A DNA stretch of 64,000 nt, taken from assembly GCF_001956295.1 (NCBI RefSeq), contig NZ_MRTD01000001.1:310001-374000 (forward strand). Direction: 5' to 3'. The DNA is from Paenibacillus sp. FSL A5-0031. Lineage in GTDB: Bacteria; Bacillota; Bacilli; Paenibacillales; Paenibacillaceae. The notes beneath the pieces are model-generated. The model did no database searches. It saw only the letters and a list, made by a program, of their open reading frames with translations, and was not told the origin of the DNA. This document shows, piece after piece, positions 42,149 to 50,020 of this stretch; the stretch's first letter is position 1; every line of letters starts with the position of its first letter. Position numbers and translations under genes: made by a program.

Positions 42149-42180
42149 AAAAAGAGGGGAAAGTAGGTCCCCTCGTTTTT
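42149..42180 (-). terminator. Hairpin between the MPKTG protein gene and the sortase gene
   Basis: CGAGGGGA, loop, TCCCCTC, then TTTTT on the minus strand. It may terminate part of the transcript, giving more substrate than sortase mRNA. The T-run is also present in the other direction. Confidence 0.65.
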
Positions 42181-42186
42181 TACTGT

Positions 42187-42531
42187 TTATTCAGCTTGTT
42201 CGCTGGCGCCGCCGAAGCCGGTTTTCGGCATTTTAGTAATCTCTTTTGCTCTTAAGTTTTTTGATTTCAAGGTTTTTGCTTTCATGCTTTTTGCGTGAAG
42301 ACTTTTTTCATGCGCTTTTTTAGTGTGAATACTCTTTGCATGAAGGCTTTTAGCATGCATTTTATGTTTCTTTTTTGCTTCCATTTTTTTCACATGCATA
42401 TTATGCTTTTTCTTTTCTTCCACTTTCTTCATATGCATTTCTTTTTCAGATACAGGAGCAGCAGCGTACACAGCAGAGCTTGCACTAAAGATTAAACATG
42501 CTGAGAAAACGGCGATAATTGTTTTTTTCAT
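42187..42531 (-). CDS. Secreted Lys/His/Met-rich protein with C-terminal MPKTG motif
   Basis: 114-residue exported protein. The signal peptide covers about residues 1-24 (SASSAVYAAAP). The middle 70 residues are low-complexity Lys, His, Met and Ala, with repeats of HAKSL, HAKSI, HTKKA, HEKSL and HAKSM. The C-terminus is KMPKTGFGGASEQAE: a sorting-like MPKTG box without the hydrophobic helix and basic tail of a normal sorting signal. The start is 42531 with AGGAGGT upstream; the longer frame is rejected. With the sortase just downstream, it is the probable substrate. Many His and Met residues might bind metal; that is speculation. Confidence 0.78.
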   Translation of the reverse strand: MKKTIIAVFSACLIFSASSAVYAAAPVSEKEMHMKKVEEKKKHNMHVKKMEAKKKHKMHAKSLHAKSIHTKKAHEKSLHAKSMKAKTLKSKNLRAKEITKMPKTGFGGASEQAE

Positions 42532-42927
42532 AACTGTTATTACCTCCAAATTGTTGTTTATATTATTGTGCCTTGTCATGTTCTCCTTTGGAGCCAATAA
42601 TCATGAATGTGAACCTTTTCCATCCTAAAGAAAGCGATTTATATTGCAAGAACTCTTTAAGGCGAGTAGAATAAAACTTTATTTCCAATACATAGTTATG
42701 GATCAGCTTGCGTTCAAAACCTATAATTGCGCATCCACATTTGTAAAAATATTGTATTTTATCCTTTTGTCGAAAGAGGCAGGAATTTGCCCTCGAAACA
42801 CGAATTATATGTATATTCGTGTTTTTTGAATTAATTATGATAAACACCGCAACTTTTCGTTCCCGGGACGGTACAATGATATATAGCGGTCCGGGAATAA
42901 TCCGCAGGTGGAGGAGGTTCGCCTGTC
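42532..42927. other. Intergenic region with a Spo0A-box-like site and a terminator-like hairpin
   Basis: 396 bases between divergent genes. TTTGTCGAA at 42766-42774 matches the Spo0A box, with a weaker TTTGCCCTCGAA at 42785-42796. AACACGAAT / ATTCGTGTT followed by six T (42797-42829) forms a terminator-like hairpin not preceded by any + strand gene. A possible ECF promoter follows (separate entry). I see no gene in it. Confidence 0.45.
42849..42873 (+). promoter_or_regulatory. Candidate ECF-type promoter of the sigma factor gene
   Basis: GCAAC (42849-42853), 15 bases, CGGTA (42869-42873). The AAC and CGT-like cores resemble autoregulated ECF promoters of Bacillales. The CCCGGGAC / GGTCCGGG arms around it (42862-42895) form a hairpin of unknown meaning. 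Confidence 0.35.
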
Positions 42928-43524
42928 ATGACTGATTCCCAGTTGATACGAGAGATAAAGGATGGCAATGTCGAGCTGTACTCCGAGCTTATGCGGCGCT
43001 ACCAACGAAAAATTTTAGCGTTTATTTATCACATGCTGAAGAGTGCAAAGCTCGAGCTTATGGCCGAAGACTTGTGTTCTGAGACGTTCTATAAAGCCTA
43101 CCGCAGCCTTCATTCGTTTCGCGAATTGGATGCTTCTTTTTCGACGTGGTTATATACAATTGCGCGAAATACAGTACTTAGCGAGCTTCGCAAGCAAAAA
43201 TCAGCGCATGTATCGCTTGATGAATCGGGATTCGAGCCTGTCGCAGCTCTTGATGCGGTTCCAGAGCAGCATGTGCTAAGAAATGAACGTATGGCGATGG
43301 TGCGAGAAGCGATAAACAACTTGCCAGAAAAACAACGCTCAGCGCTTATTCTTCGGGAATATGACCAGCTGGACTATCAAGAAATTGCTAATATTTTAGG
43401 ACAAACGGTCAGTTCTGTTAAATCACTGCTATTCCGAGCAAGAGCAAGCGTAAAAACGCAGCTGGAGCCGTATTTCGGACAATCGCCGCTGATGGAGGAA
43501 TTCGAAGGGATGAATACGAGATGA
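42928..43524 (+). CDS. ECF-type RNA polymerase sigma factor
   Basis: 198-residue group IV sigma factor. Region 2 (residues 15-85) has DLCSETFYKAYRSLHSFRELDASFSTWLYTIARNT, region 4 (about 120-180) has NLPEKQRSALILREYDQLDYQEIANILGQTVSSVKSLLFRARASVK. Start ATG 42928 after GGAGGAGG. It overlaps the anti-sigma gene by 4 bp. Which stress it answers cannot be told. The family is related to SigW/SigV-like ECFs with zinc anti-sigma partners. Confidence 0.93.
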   Translation: MTDSQLIREIKDGNVELYSELMRRYQRKILAFIYHMLKSAKLELMAEDLCSETFYKAYRSLHSFRELDASFSTWLYTIARNTVLSELRKQKSAHVSLDESGFEPVAALDAVPEQHVLRNERMAMVREAINNLPEKQRSALILREYDQLDYQEIANILGQTVSSVKSLLFRARASVKTQLEPYFGQSPLMEEFEGMNTR

Positions 43525-44123
43525 ATTGCAACGATGCGCAAGACAAATTCGGCGAATATTGGGATTTAGCTGATCACGATGAAGTGCGGATAGCAATAGA
43601 CACTCATTTGCTTGAGTGCAAGACATGTGCGGAGCAGTTTGAGCTGTGGGAAGAGAGCGAGGATATCATTCGTTTCTTATCGGAGGAAGATGAGAGCCTC
43701 GGTCCTATGGAGCATGTGAATCGTAATGTGATGGATCGCATTTACGCTGAGGAATCTTGGTTAATGCCTGTTCCGCACAAAAGCTATCAGTTTTCGAAAT
43801 CGTTTCGCCGTAATATCGCGCTGATCGTTGCAGCTTGCATGGCTTTGTTTGCAAGTGCATTCTTTGTATTCATATTTGATAATGATGGCGGTGTTTCACA
43901 AGCTGAAATCGCCGAGCTAAGCGGATTGATGGACACAGCAAATGCGTCTGGCGATGGTGTAATTACAGCAGGATTTTATGCAGAGGTTCCGGTTGCCAGC
44001 ATTAGCGAGCCATTCGTTCTAAAGGTTATGCCGGCCTTCCCGCAATATTATGTTGCATTGTCCTTGCTTGGACTTATTATGACGCTGCTAATTTTGAACT
44101 GGCTTTCTAGAACACGAAGCTAA
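43521..44123 (+). CDS. Zinc-finger anti-sigma factor, membrane-bound
   Basis: 200-residue partner of the preceding sigma factor. The N-terminus has MNCNDAQDKFGEYWD and THLLECKTCAEQF, a HxxxCxxC zinc-binding ZAS motif at about residues 34-41. One membrane span follows at about 95-115 (IALIVAACMALFASAFFVF) and another near the C-terminus (YYVALSLLGLIMTLLILNW). It would hold the sigma factor at the membrane until a signal triggers release. Start ATG 43521 (ATGA overlap). Confidence 0.9.
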   Translation: MNCNDAQDKFGEYWDLADHDEVRIAIDTHLLECKTCAEQFELWEESEDIIRFLSEEDESLGPMEHVNRNVMDRIYAEESWLMPVPHKSYQFSKSFRRNIALIVAACMALFASAFFVFIFDNDGGVSQAEIAELSGLMDTANASGDGVITAGFYAEVPVASISEPFVLKVMPAFPQYYVALSLLGLIMTLLILNWLSRTRS

Positions 44124-44137
44124 TGTTGATGTATGAT

Positions 44138-44159
44138 AAAGCTCCCTAGGGAGCTTTTG
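44138..44159 (+). terminator. Terminator of the sigma/anti-sigma operon
   Basis: AAAGCTCCC, TA, GGGAGCTTTT. A short perfect palindrome with a T-run. Confidence 0.75.
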
Positions 44160-44192
44160 TTATGTCTACTATATAAAGGAGCTGAATACGGC

Positions 44193-44774
44193 TTGTTAAT
44201 TGGATTAGTGCGCCACGGTAAGACGGACTGGAATGAACAAGGAAAGATTCAAGGACAAACGGATATTCCGTTGAATGAAGTAGGTATTGTGCAAGCCAAA
44301 GCATTGGCAGAGCGATTAAGCCGTGAAGACCAGATATGGGATGCTGTTATATCGAGTGATCTGCAGCGGGCTCATGCGACTGCACAGATTATCGCTTCGA
44401 AGTTAAATATTCCTTTGCTTGAAAGTGAGCCGCGCTTGAGAGAGAGGTATTTTGGCGAGGTTGAAGGCACGAGGGAGCAGGAGCGTCACGAACGATGGGG
44501 AACGAATTGGCGAGAAGTTGCTGAAGGTGTAGAGTCTAATGCTGAGGTCAGAGCAAGAGGCTTGAGCGCAATTAATGAATGGAAGCTGAAGTATCCAAAG
44601 CGCAACTTGCTTGTCGTTTCTCATGGCAGCTTTTTGGCTCAAATCATGGAAGAGATATGTTCGGATCTTGAGGATCAATATATATCCAACTTGTCTTACT
44701 CTATCCTGGAGCTGCGAGATGAGAAATGGCATCCGCAGCTCTATAATTGCACGATACATTTAAATGAAGCATAG
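44193..44774 (+). CDS. Histidine phosphatase-superfamily protein
   Basis: 193-residue phosphoglycerate-mutase-like phosphatase. The catalytic motif is LVRHGKTDWNEQGKIQGQTDIPLN, with the phosphohistidine in RHG at residues 6-8, and the second histidine lies in VVSHGSFLAQI. The SDLQRAHATAQ block is standard. The start is TTG 44193, with AAAGGAG 11 bases upstream; the longer frame begins inside the previous terminator. Such proteins include cofactor-dependent mutases, phytases and cobalamin phosphatases. The substrate is unclear. Confidence 0.85.
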   Translation: MLIGLVRHGKTDWNEQGKIQGQTDIPLNEVGIVQAKALAERLSREDQIWDAVISSDLQRAHATAQIIASKLNIPLLESEPRLRERYFGEVEGTREQERHERWGTNWREVAEGVESNAEVRARGLSAINEWKLKYPKRNLLVVSHGSFLAQIMEEICSDLEDQYISNLSYSILELRDEKWHPQLYNCTIHLNEA

Positions 44775-44786
44775 GAATCGCATACG

Positions 44787-44823
44787 AGCTTCGCCTTTAT
44801 TTTTTAAAGGCGAAGCTTTTTTT
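44787..44823 (+). terminator. Terminator of the phosphatase gene
   Basis: AGCTTCGCCTTTA, loop TTTTT, TAAAGGCGAAGCT, then seven T. A perfect 13-bp stem. Confidence 0.93.
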
Positions 44824-44964
44824 GTATAAACTCCTTGTAATCTAGGTTATAAAACAATAGATATTTTCCCATAATGATATCAACTGACGCTTATTCATTA
44901 CACAATACCCTTACGAAGCGGGGCGCCTGAGTGATAAGGCGGCTTCTGTAGAAAGGAGAGAGCT

Positions 44965-46140
44965 ATGAATTTATCGGATATGCTAGGGTACGCTGATATT
45001 CAACAACTTAGCAGAATTGCAGATGTTTACCGTTGCGAATGCAATGGGCATTCCAAAAACGATTTGATCCAATCCATTCTCTCTACCGTAAGTCGAAATG
45101 ATGTTTTTGAAGCGCAAATAAGCAGCATGAAGTTGGAAGATTTACGATTCCTAAACTCTTTGCTATTCGAAGCAAGAAACTCCTTTAGTTTAGAGGATTT
45201 GCTCGCTCGGGTGCAGCACAGCAGATTTGGAGAAGAGATCATCAAACCGGAGTTAGACCCGCCGAAAAAAACAAAACGCAGCAAAAAAAAGACAGAAGCA
45301 GTCGAAAAGCAGCTTAGCCCGCGAGAAATGATAGCTAAATTCAAGCATCACGGATGGTTGTTCAATGGCTTCAGCGGCCCAAGCAGATATCTCTTTCAGG
45401 TTCCAAACGATTTGAAGACGCGCTTCCGCGATACGCTTGCGAGGAGGTTTGCCGCCGATCTGCAGTATACGGATGAGCCGCCTATTTACCGGGATGAGCA
45501 AATGCTTATTCACGACGATATAACTCATCTGCTTCATTACACGTACCACAATGAAATCCAGCTAACAGCTGATGGTTCGATGTACAAGCGATTTACGCTG
45601 CAGCTGCTTGATCGTTTTGGCGTGCAAGAGGAGTTGCCTGCTAAAGGAGCATGGCGTTTTGGATATGGCAGACATTTTAACCAATATCCGAATCGTTTCT
45701 CATTCGTATACGATTACTGTTATCACGCAAAGTATATTAATGAAAATCAGACGCTTTTGACAGTCACGGGTCCAGGTGAAGAGCGCATGAACAGCAGGCC
45801 TTCAAGCGAAGCAGAGCAAATCTACCGATATTGGCTCAAGCTTTACAAGGGGCCAATTACACATTTACTGTCGCTCGTGCATTGGATTAACACCCTCGCT
45901 GTGGAATGGGTTACGGTTGAGTCACTTAGAACGGTACTTGTTCCGTTCATTAAGCCTTACTTTTACGATGATGCAAATACGATTTTGGAACAGAGAATTA
46001 TGGCTATGATGGTTCATTTGGGGCTGCTTCGTCTTGGAGAGCATCCGATTTATGGGGCTGTAGTCCGTATGACCAAGGCAGGACGAGCTGTAGTTGCTGG
46101 TGTCAGCCTTGAGGAATCAGGTTCAATAGTGGTTCATTGA
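44965..46140 (+). CDS. Hypothetical protein, 391 residues
   Basis: I do not recognise this protein. It is soluble, without signal peptide. Residues 1-60 look helical and resemble a SAP-like or winged DNA-binding module (DMLGYADIQQLSRIADVYR, HSKNDLIQSIL). Residues 98-115 are a basic linker PPKKTKRSKKKTEA. The remainder is mixed alpha/beta with two copies of an Arg/Tyr-rich strand-turn pattern (PNRFSFVYDYCYHAK). The C-terminal RIMAMMVHLGLLRLGEHPIYGAVVRMTKAGRAVVAG reads like a winged-helix domain. These features suggest nucleic-acid binding, unproven. Start ATG 44965 after AAAGGAGAG. It stands alone. Confidence 0.7.
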   Translation: MNLSDMLGYADIQQLSRIADVYRCECNGHSKNDLIQSILSTVSRNDVFEAQISSMKLEDLRFLNSLLFEARNSFSLEDLLARVQHSRFGEEIIKPELDPPKKTKRSKKKTEAVEKQLSPREMIAKFKHHGWLFNGFSGPSRYLFQVPNDLKTRFRDTLARRFAADLQYTDEPPIYRDEQMLIHDDITHLLHYTYHNEIQLTADGSMYKRFTLQLLDRFGVQEELPAKGAWRFGYGRHFNQYPNRFSFVYDYCYHAKYINENQTLLTVTGPGEERMNSRPSSEAEQIYRYWLKLYKGPITHLLSLVHWINTLAVEWVTVESLRTVLVPFIKPYFYDDANTILEQRIMAMMVHLGLLRLGEHPIYGAVVRMTKAGRAVVAGVSLEESGSIVVH

Positions 46141-46245
46141 TTTTGGGAATCGCGCTCTTGGAGTAAGATCAAATATAAGCTACAGTATAAGAATACGACA
46201 GAAATGGCTTGTTATATTTGATCGCTTGGAGAGGACTGAAGAAAA

Positions 46246-46752
46246 ATGTTGATCCCATACAAAGGCGTAATGCCAAAGATTCATGAAGATGTATACATAG
46301 CTGAAGGTGCAAAAATAATTGGTGACGTAACGATTGCTGAAAAAAGCACCGTTTGGTTTAATGCAGTACTGCGAGGGGATCTTGCACCTATACAAATCGG
46401 TCATAGCTGCAATATTCAAGATGGAGTCGTCGGTCACTTGAATGTGAATCAACCTTTGATTCTAGATGATGAGGTGTCTATCGGCCATGCCGCTATAATA
46501 CACGGCTGTACGATAGGCAGAGGCACATTAATTGGAATGGGGGCAATCGTACTTAACGGCGCAGACATTGGTGAATATGCTTTAATAGGAGCCGGTTCGA
46601 TTGTTACAGAGAACAAAAAAATACCATCCTATACTCTATCTATCGGATCACCCGCCAAAGTCGTAAGAGAGTTAACAGAGGACGATTTACTGCGTATGAA
46701 AAAAACGATGGAGAGCTACGTGACAAAGGGAATAGAATATAGGATCTCTTAA
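46246..46752 (+). CDS. Gamma-class carbonic anhydrase-family protein
   Basis: 168-residue left-handed beta-helix hexapeptide protein. Repeats of I/V-G-D-V type (AKIIGDVTIAEKSTVWFNAVLRGD) are clear. Three histidines that bind metal in the family are visible in VVGHLNVN, IGHAAIIHGC (two). The YrdA/CaiE/PaaY group has unclear or weak carbonic anhydrase activity. Trimer expected. Start ATG 46246. It precedes the IDEAL gene by 22 bases and may be cotranscribed. Confidence 0.9.
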   Translation: MLIPYKGVMPKIHEDVYIAEGAKIIGDVTIAEKSTVWFNAVLRGDLAPIQIGHSCNIQDGVVGHLNVNQPLILDDEVSIGHAAIIHGCTIGRGTLIGMGAIVLNGADIGEYALIGAGSIVTENKKIPSYTLSIGSPAKVVRELTEDDLLRMKKTMESYVTKGIEYRIS

Positions 46753-46774
46753 CGCCGGTTTGGAGGTGTATCCT

Positions 46775-46957
46775 ATGGACAAAATGAAAGTAACGTATGA
46801 AGCCATGCTAGGTTTGGCCGCAGAGTTTGTGCTTGACGAAGCGGTATTGAAATTTCAAACCAACCAAATTTATACGGCAATTGACAAAGCATTGGCCGCT
46901 GGTGACGAGGATACGTTTTACCGTCTCGCAAAACAGCTAAATGCTTTAAAAAAATAA
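46775..46957 (+). CDS. IDEAL-domain protein, short YpiB-like
   Basis: 60-residue protein carrying almost only an IDEAL domain (VLDEAVLKFQTNQIYTAIDKALAAGDEDTFYRLAKQLN). B. subtilis YpiB at this map position is about three times longer, with an additional UPF0302 domain; here that domain is absent. Start ATG 46775 after GGAGGTG; the TTG at 46760 is inside that site. It lies just before ypiF and the qcr operon, as in B. subtilis. YpiB relatives are linked to LPS-export-like YciM homologues and to biofilm control, but its role here is unknown. Confidence 0.82.
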   Translation: MDKMKVTYEAMLGLAAEFVLDEAVLKFQTNQIYTAIDKALAAGDEDTFYRLAKQLNALKK

Positions 46958-47153
46958 CGCGTATCGTCTTTTTTGTTAAAATGACGATTGAGCGAGGAAG
47001 CTTCCCAATTAAATGCGAACGAATCTGTTCCGTTTTGACACAGGGAGGCTTTTTTCTGTACATTTGGTTTGGCAATGAGAGGAAATGGAGTTAACATAGA
47101 AGCAGTGATGTTGATATAGGCTGCAATTATGTTAAGGAGTGAGAATGTAAACG

Positions 47154-47576
47154 ATGAAATTTAGTGAAATAACGAAAGAGCAATGGGATGAATTAAGTCC
47201 ATATTTGGATACTTGCCTGCTTCCTGTGACTGGAATGCCGAATGCAGCAAAGCCGTATGAGGCAACAGAATGGCTTGAGCAGCTTAGGGACATAATGGAT
47301 TTAATTGAAATCCCTTTTAAAGGGAGAGTGGTCACTTATCCTGCATGGCATTACATCTCCGACAGCGAGCGTCTCTCAGAGCATTTAAATGAGTGGTGTG
47401 CTGCGGCGAAGCGCGGCGGGTTTCGTTATGTTATTGCGGTAACTGCAAATAATCAATTGATTGCCGAGTGTCCAGAAGTGGATTTATGGTTTGGTCCGAA
47501 TCAAGATGGTGAGATTCCGCAGCAATCTGATGTTTCTAATGCGATACGGAGTTTATGGAGTGGACAGACTACATGA
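47154..47576 (+). CDS. ypiF: DUF2487 protein, YpiF family
   Basis: 140-residue cytoplasmic protein that matches B. subtilis YpiF in length and position directly before qcrA. Conserved segments include YLDTCLLPVTGM, VTYPAWHYI and AVTANNQLIAECPEVDLWFGPNQDGEI. No catalytic motif is known. It is separated from qcrA by 241 bases holding a promoter. Function unknown. Start ATG 47154 with AAGGAG. Confidence 0.83.
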   Translation: MKFSEITKEQWDELSPYLDTCLLPVTGMPNAAKPYEATEWLEQLRDIMDLIEIPFKGRVVTYPAWHYISDSERLSEHLNEWCAAAKRGGFRYVIAVTANNQLIAECPEVDLWFGPNQDGEIPQQSDVSNAIRSLWSGQTT

Positions 47577-47707
47577 ATTTCATAAAATTGTCGTATAATA
47601 TAGTTAGATTTCGGGGAAAACAAATGCCAGACAAGGTCAAATGTGACAAAATGATAACAAATTATTGAACGATAATTTGATAAACGTTCAAATATGAAGC
47701 CATATTC

Positions 47708-47736
47708 TTGACGCTCCCAAGCACCTAGGCTATTAT
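47708..47736 (+). promoter_or_regulatory. Promoter of the qcrABC operon
   Basis: TTGACG (47708-47713), 17 bases, TATTAT (47731-47736), about 82 bases before the qcrA start. Confidence 0.65.
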
Positions 47737-47817
47737 AAGTTATGTCCTAGTTCGTCATGTGTTTTTGCCCTGCGGCAAGACGCGAGATATGGTTGGCAAA
47801 GGGGGTTAGAACAGAAG

Positions 47818-48351
47818 ATGAGTAACCATGAACAACACGAGACCGCGCATCGACCGGTTCAGCGCAAAGAAATGTCCCGGCGTCAATTTTTGTCATATAC
47901 GCTTGGCGGCACAACTGCATTTATGATGGGCGGCGCGGTATTACCAATGGTTCGTTTCGCAGTGGATCCACTCCTTGAGAAAAAAGGCGAGGGTACATAC
48001 GTAAAAGTTGTGGAAGAGAGCAAAATTACGACCGAACCGCAAGAATTCAAATTTAAAATTCATCAGATCGACGGTTGGTATGTAAGTGACCCAGAGCTTG
48101 CAGCTTGGATTTCGAAGGATGCGAACGGCAAGATCTTTGCACTTTCACCAGTATGCAAACACTTAGGTTGTACGATCGGATGGAACACAAAAGGTCAAAA
48201 TGAATACGATTGTCCTTGTCACGATGCGCGCTACACGAAAGACGGGAAAAACATTACAGTTGCCCCGAACCCATTGGATGAGTACGAAGTGAAGCTTGAA
48301 GACGGCTTCGTGTACTTGGGTCCAGTAATGCCGAATACAAGAATGAAATAA
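47818..48351 (+). CDS. qcrA: Menaquinol:cytochrome c reductase Rieske iron-sulfur subunit
   Basis: 177-residue Rieske protein. It has a twin-arginine motif SRRQFLSYTLGG at about residues 20-31 and an N-terminal anchor, so it is exported by Tat. The [2Fe-2S] ligands are in CKHLGCTIGW (C and H) and CPCHDARY (C and H). It passes electrons from menaquinol to cytochrome c in the membrane bc complex. First gene of the qcr operon, start ATG 47818, promoter upstream. Confidence 0.95.
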   Translation: MSNHEQHETAHRPVQRKEMSRRQFLSYTLGGTTAFMMGGAVLPMVRFAVDPLLEKKGEGTYVKVVEESKITTEPQEFKFKIHQIDGWYVSDPELAAWISKDANGKIFALSPVCKHLGCTIGWNTKGQNEYDCPCHDARYTKDGKNITVAPNPLDEYEVKLEDGFVYLGPVMPNTRMK

Positions 48352-48367
48352 GGAGGTCGTATGACAG

Positions 48368-49039
48368 ATGTTTAAAAGTGTTTACAACTGGATCGACGAG
48401 CGTCTTGACATTACGCCTCTGTGGAGAGATGTGGCTGACCATGAAGTGCCTGAGCACGTTAACCCAGCGCATCATTTTTCCGCATTCGTATATTGTTTCG
48501 GCGGCTTGACATTTTTTATTACCGTAATTCAAATTTTGTCAGGTATGTTCCTGACGCTGTATTATGTGCCGGACATTATCAACGCATATGCAAGCGTTGA
48601 TTACCTGCAGCACAAGGTTGCATTCGGACAAATCGTTCGAGGCATGCACCACTTTGGGGCAAGCTTAGTTATTGTTATGATGTTCTTACATACCCTTCGA
48701 GTGTTTTTTACCGGTTCTTACAAGGCGCCGAGGGAAATGAACTGGGTTGTCGGAATGCTGATTTTCTTCATCATGTTAGGCCTAGGATTCACAGGTTACC
48801 TGCTTCCTTGGGATAACAAAGCTTACTACGCAACAAAAGTTGGTGTCCAAATTGCTGAATCCGTACCGGTAATCGGACCGTATCTCGCTTCATTCCTTTA
48901 CGGCGGCGATATCGTAGGCGCACAAACACTAACTCGCTTCTTCGCGATCCATGTATTCTTCTTACCTGGCGCTTTGATTGCAATGTTGGCAGCGCACTTT
49001 ATCATGATTCGGAAACAAGGTATTTCGGGACCACTTTAA
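48368..49039 (+). CDS. qcrB: Menaquinol:cytochrome c reductase cytochrome b subunit
   Basis: 223-residue cytochrome b6-type subunit. Haem ligands are visible as HHFGASLVIVMMFLHTLRVF and FAIHVFFLPGALIAMLAAHF (two His each). LGLGFTGYLLPWDNKAYYATKVG is the conserved quinol-site region. Four spans. Start ATG 48368 after AGGAGG, 16 bases downstream of qcrA. Confidence 0.95.
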   Translation: MFKSVYNWIDERLDITPLWRDVADHEVPEHVNPAHHFSAFVYCFGGLTFFITVIQILSGMFLTLYYVPDIINAYASVDYLQHKVAFGQIVRGMHHFGASLVIVMMFLHTLRVFFTGSYKAPREMNWVVGMLIFFIMLGLGFTGYLLPWDNKAYYATKVGVQIAESVPVIGPYLASFLYGGDIVGAQTLTRFFAIHVFFLPGALIAMLAAHFIMIRKQGISGPL

Positions 49040-49057
49040 GCGAAGGGAGGCATACTT

Positions 49058-49927
49058 ATGGCGCATGGTCATAATTCGAACGAGAAGGTTGTCTATGTAG
49101 GCGACTCGCGTGTTAAGAAAAACAACCATCCGAACATTCCTCCGGACTACACGTCTTTTCCAGGTAAATCGGAAGCGTTTATTCCAAACTTCCTGCTTAA
49201 GGAATGGATGGTCGGCTGTGTCGTTTTGGTTGGTTTTCTTGTATGGGTTATTGCTGAGCCAGCACCACTAGGTTATCCAGCAGATCCAACGAATGCGGCA
49301 TTTATACCGATGCCGGACTGGTACTTTTTGTTCTTGTATCAATTTTTGAAATACCCATATGTTTCGCAAGATTACATCTTGCTCGGAACAGTAGGTATTC
49401 CCGGAGTCATGTTTGGCGCATTGTTGTTAGCACCATTCCTCGACACTGGCAAGGAACGCCGCTTCTACCGTCGTCCGATTGCATCTTCATTGATGGGGCT
49501 AACACTTGTAGCTTGCGTTTACTTGACAGTTGTTTCTTGGGATCACTACCAGCATCAGCTTGAAATTAACGGACAAGTACCGGAACATATTGAGCGTGAA
49601 GAGAAGGCGCGTGAGGCTGCACTAGCAGGCCAAGAACGTCCGAACTACACGAAACCAGCAGTAGAAGCATCACTTGTTGATGCGAATGATCCAGCAATGA
49701 AAATTGCTGAGCAAGCAAAATGTATCAGCTGTCATGCAGCTGACCTAAAGGGCCAAGGATCTGTTCCTAGCTTGGTTGGCGTTGGTGACGTTTTGTCGAA
49801 AGAGCAGCTTGTAGAAGTAGTTACGAATGGTCGTAACGGCATGCCAGCTTTCGCTGATACTTTATCTGCCGAAGAAATTGATCAGCTGACGACTTGGCTG
49901 TCCAAACAAAAAGCGGCAACAGAATAA
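49058..49927 (+). CDS. qcrC: Menaquinol:cytochrome c reductase subunit IV-cytochrome c fusion
   Basis: 289-residue fusion. N-terminal half is b6f subunit-IV-like with three spans and the conserved PMPDWYFLFLYQFLKYP motif. C-terminal half (about 205-289) is a class I cytochrome c with CISCHAADLKGQGSVPSL (CxxCH) and the axial methionine in RNGMPAFADTLS. The fusion is characteristic of Bacillales QcrC. Start ATG 49058 after GGGAGG. A terminator follows. Confidence 0.95.
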   Translation: MAHGHNSNEKVVYVGDSRVKKNNHPNIPPDYTSFPGKSEAFIPNFLLKEWMVGCVVLVGFLVWVIAEPAPLGYPADPTNAAFIPMPDWYFLFLYQFLKYPYVSQDYILLGTVGIPGVMFGALLLAPFLDTGKERRFYRRPIASSLMGLTLVACVYLTVVSWDHYQHQLEINGQVPEHIEREEKAREAALAGQERPNYTKPAVEASLVDANDPAMKIAEQAKCISCHAADLKGQGSVPSLVGVGDVLSKEQLVEVVTNGRNGMPAFADTLSAEEIDQLTTWLSKQKAATE

Positions 49928-49934
49928 ATCATCG

Positions 49935-49972
49935 AAAAAAACCTGATCGTATTACACGGTCAGGTTTTTCTT
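49935..49972 (+). terminator. Terminator of the qcr operon
   Basis: AAAAACCTGATCGT, loop ATTAC, ACGGTCAGGTTTTT. Confidence 0.92.
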
Positions 49973-50020
49973 CGAATATAAGTCCTTTTTAATGATAAAG
50001 CGAAGGAGAAGTGATTCATC

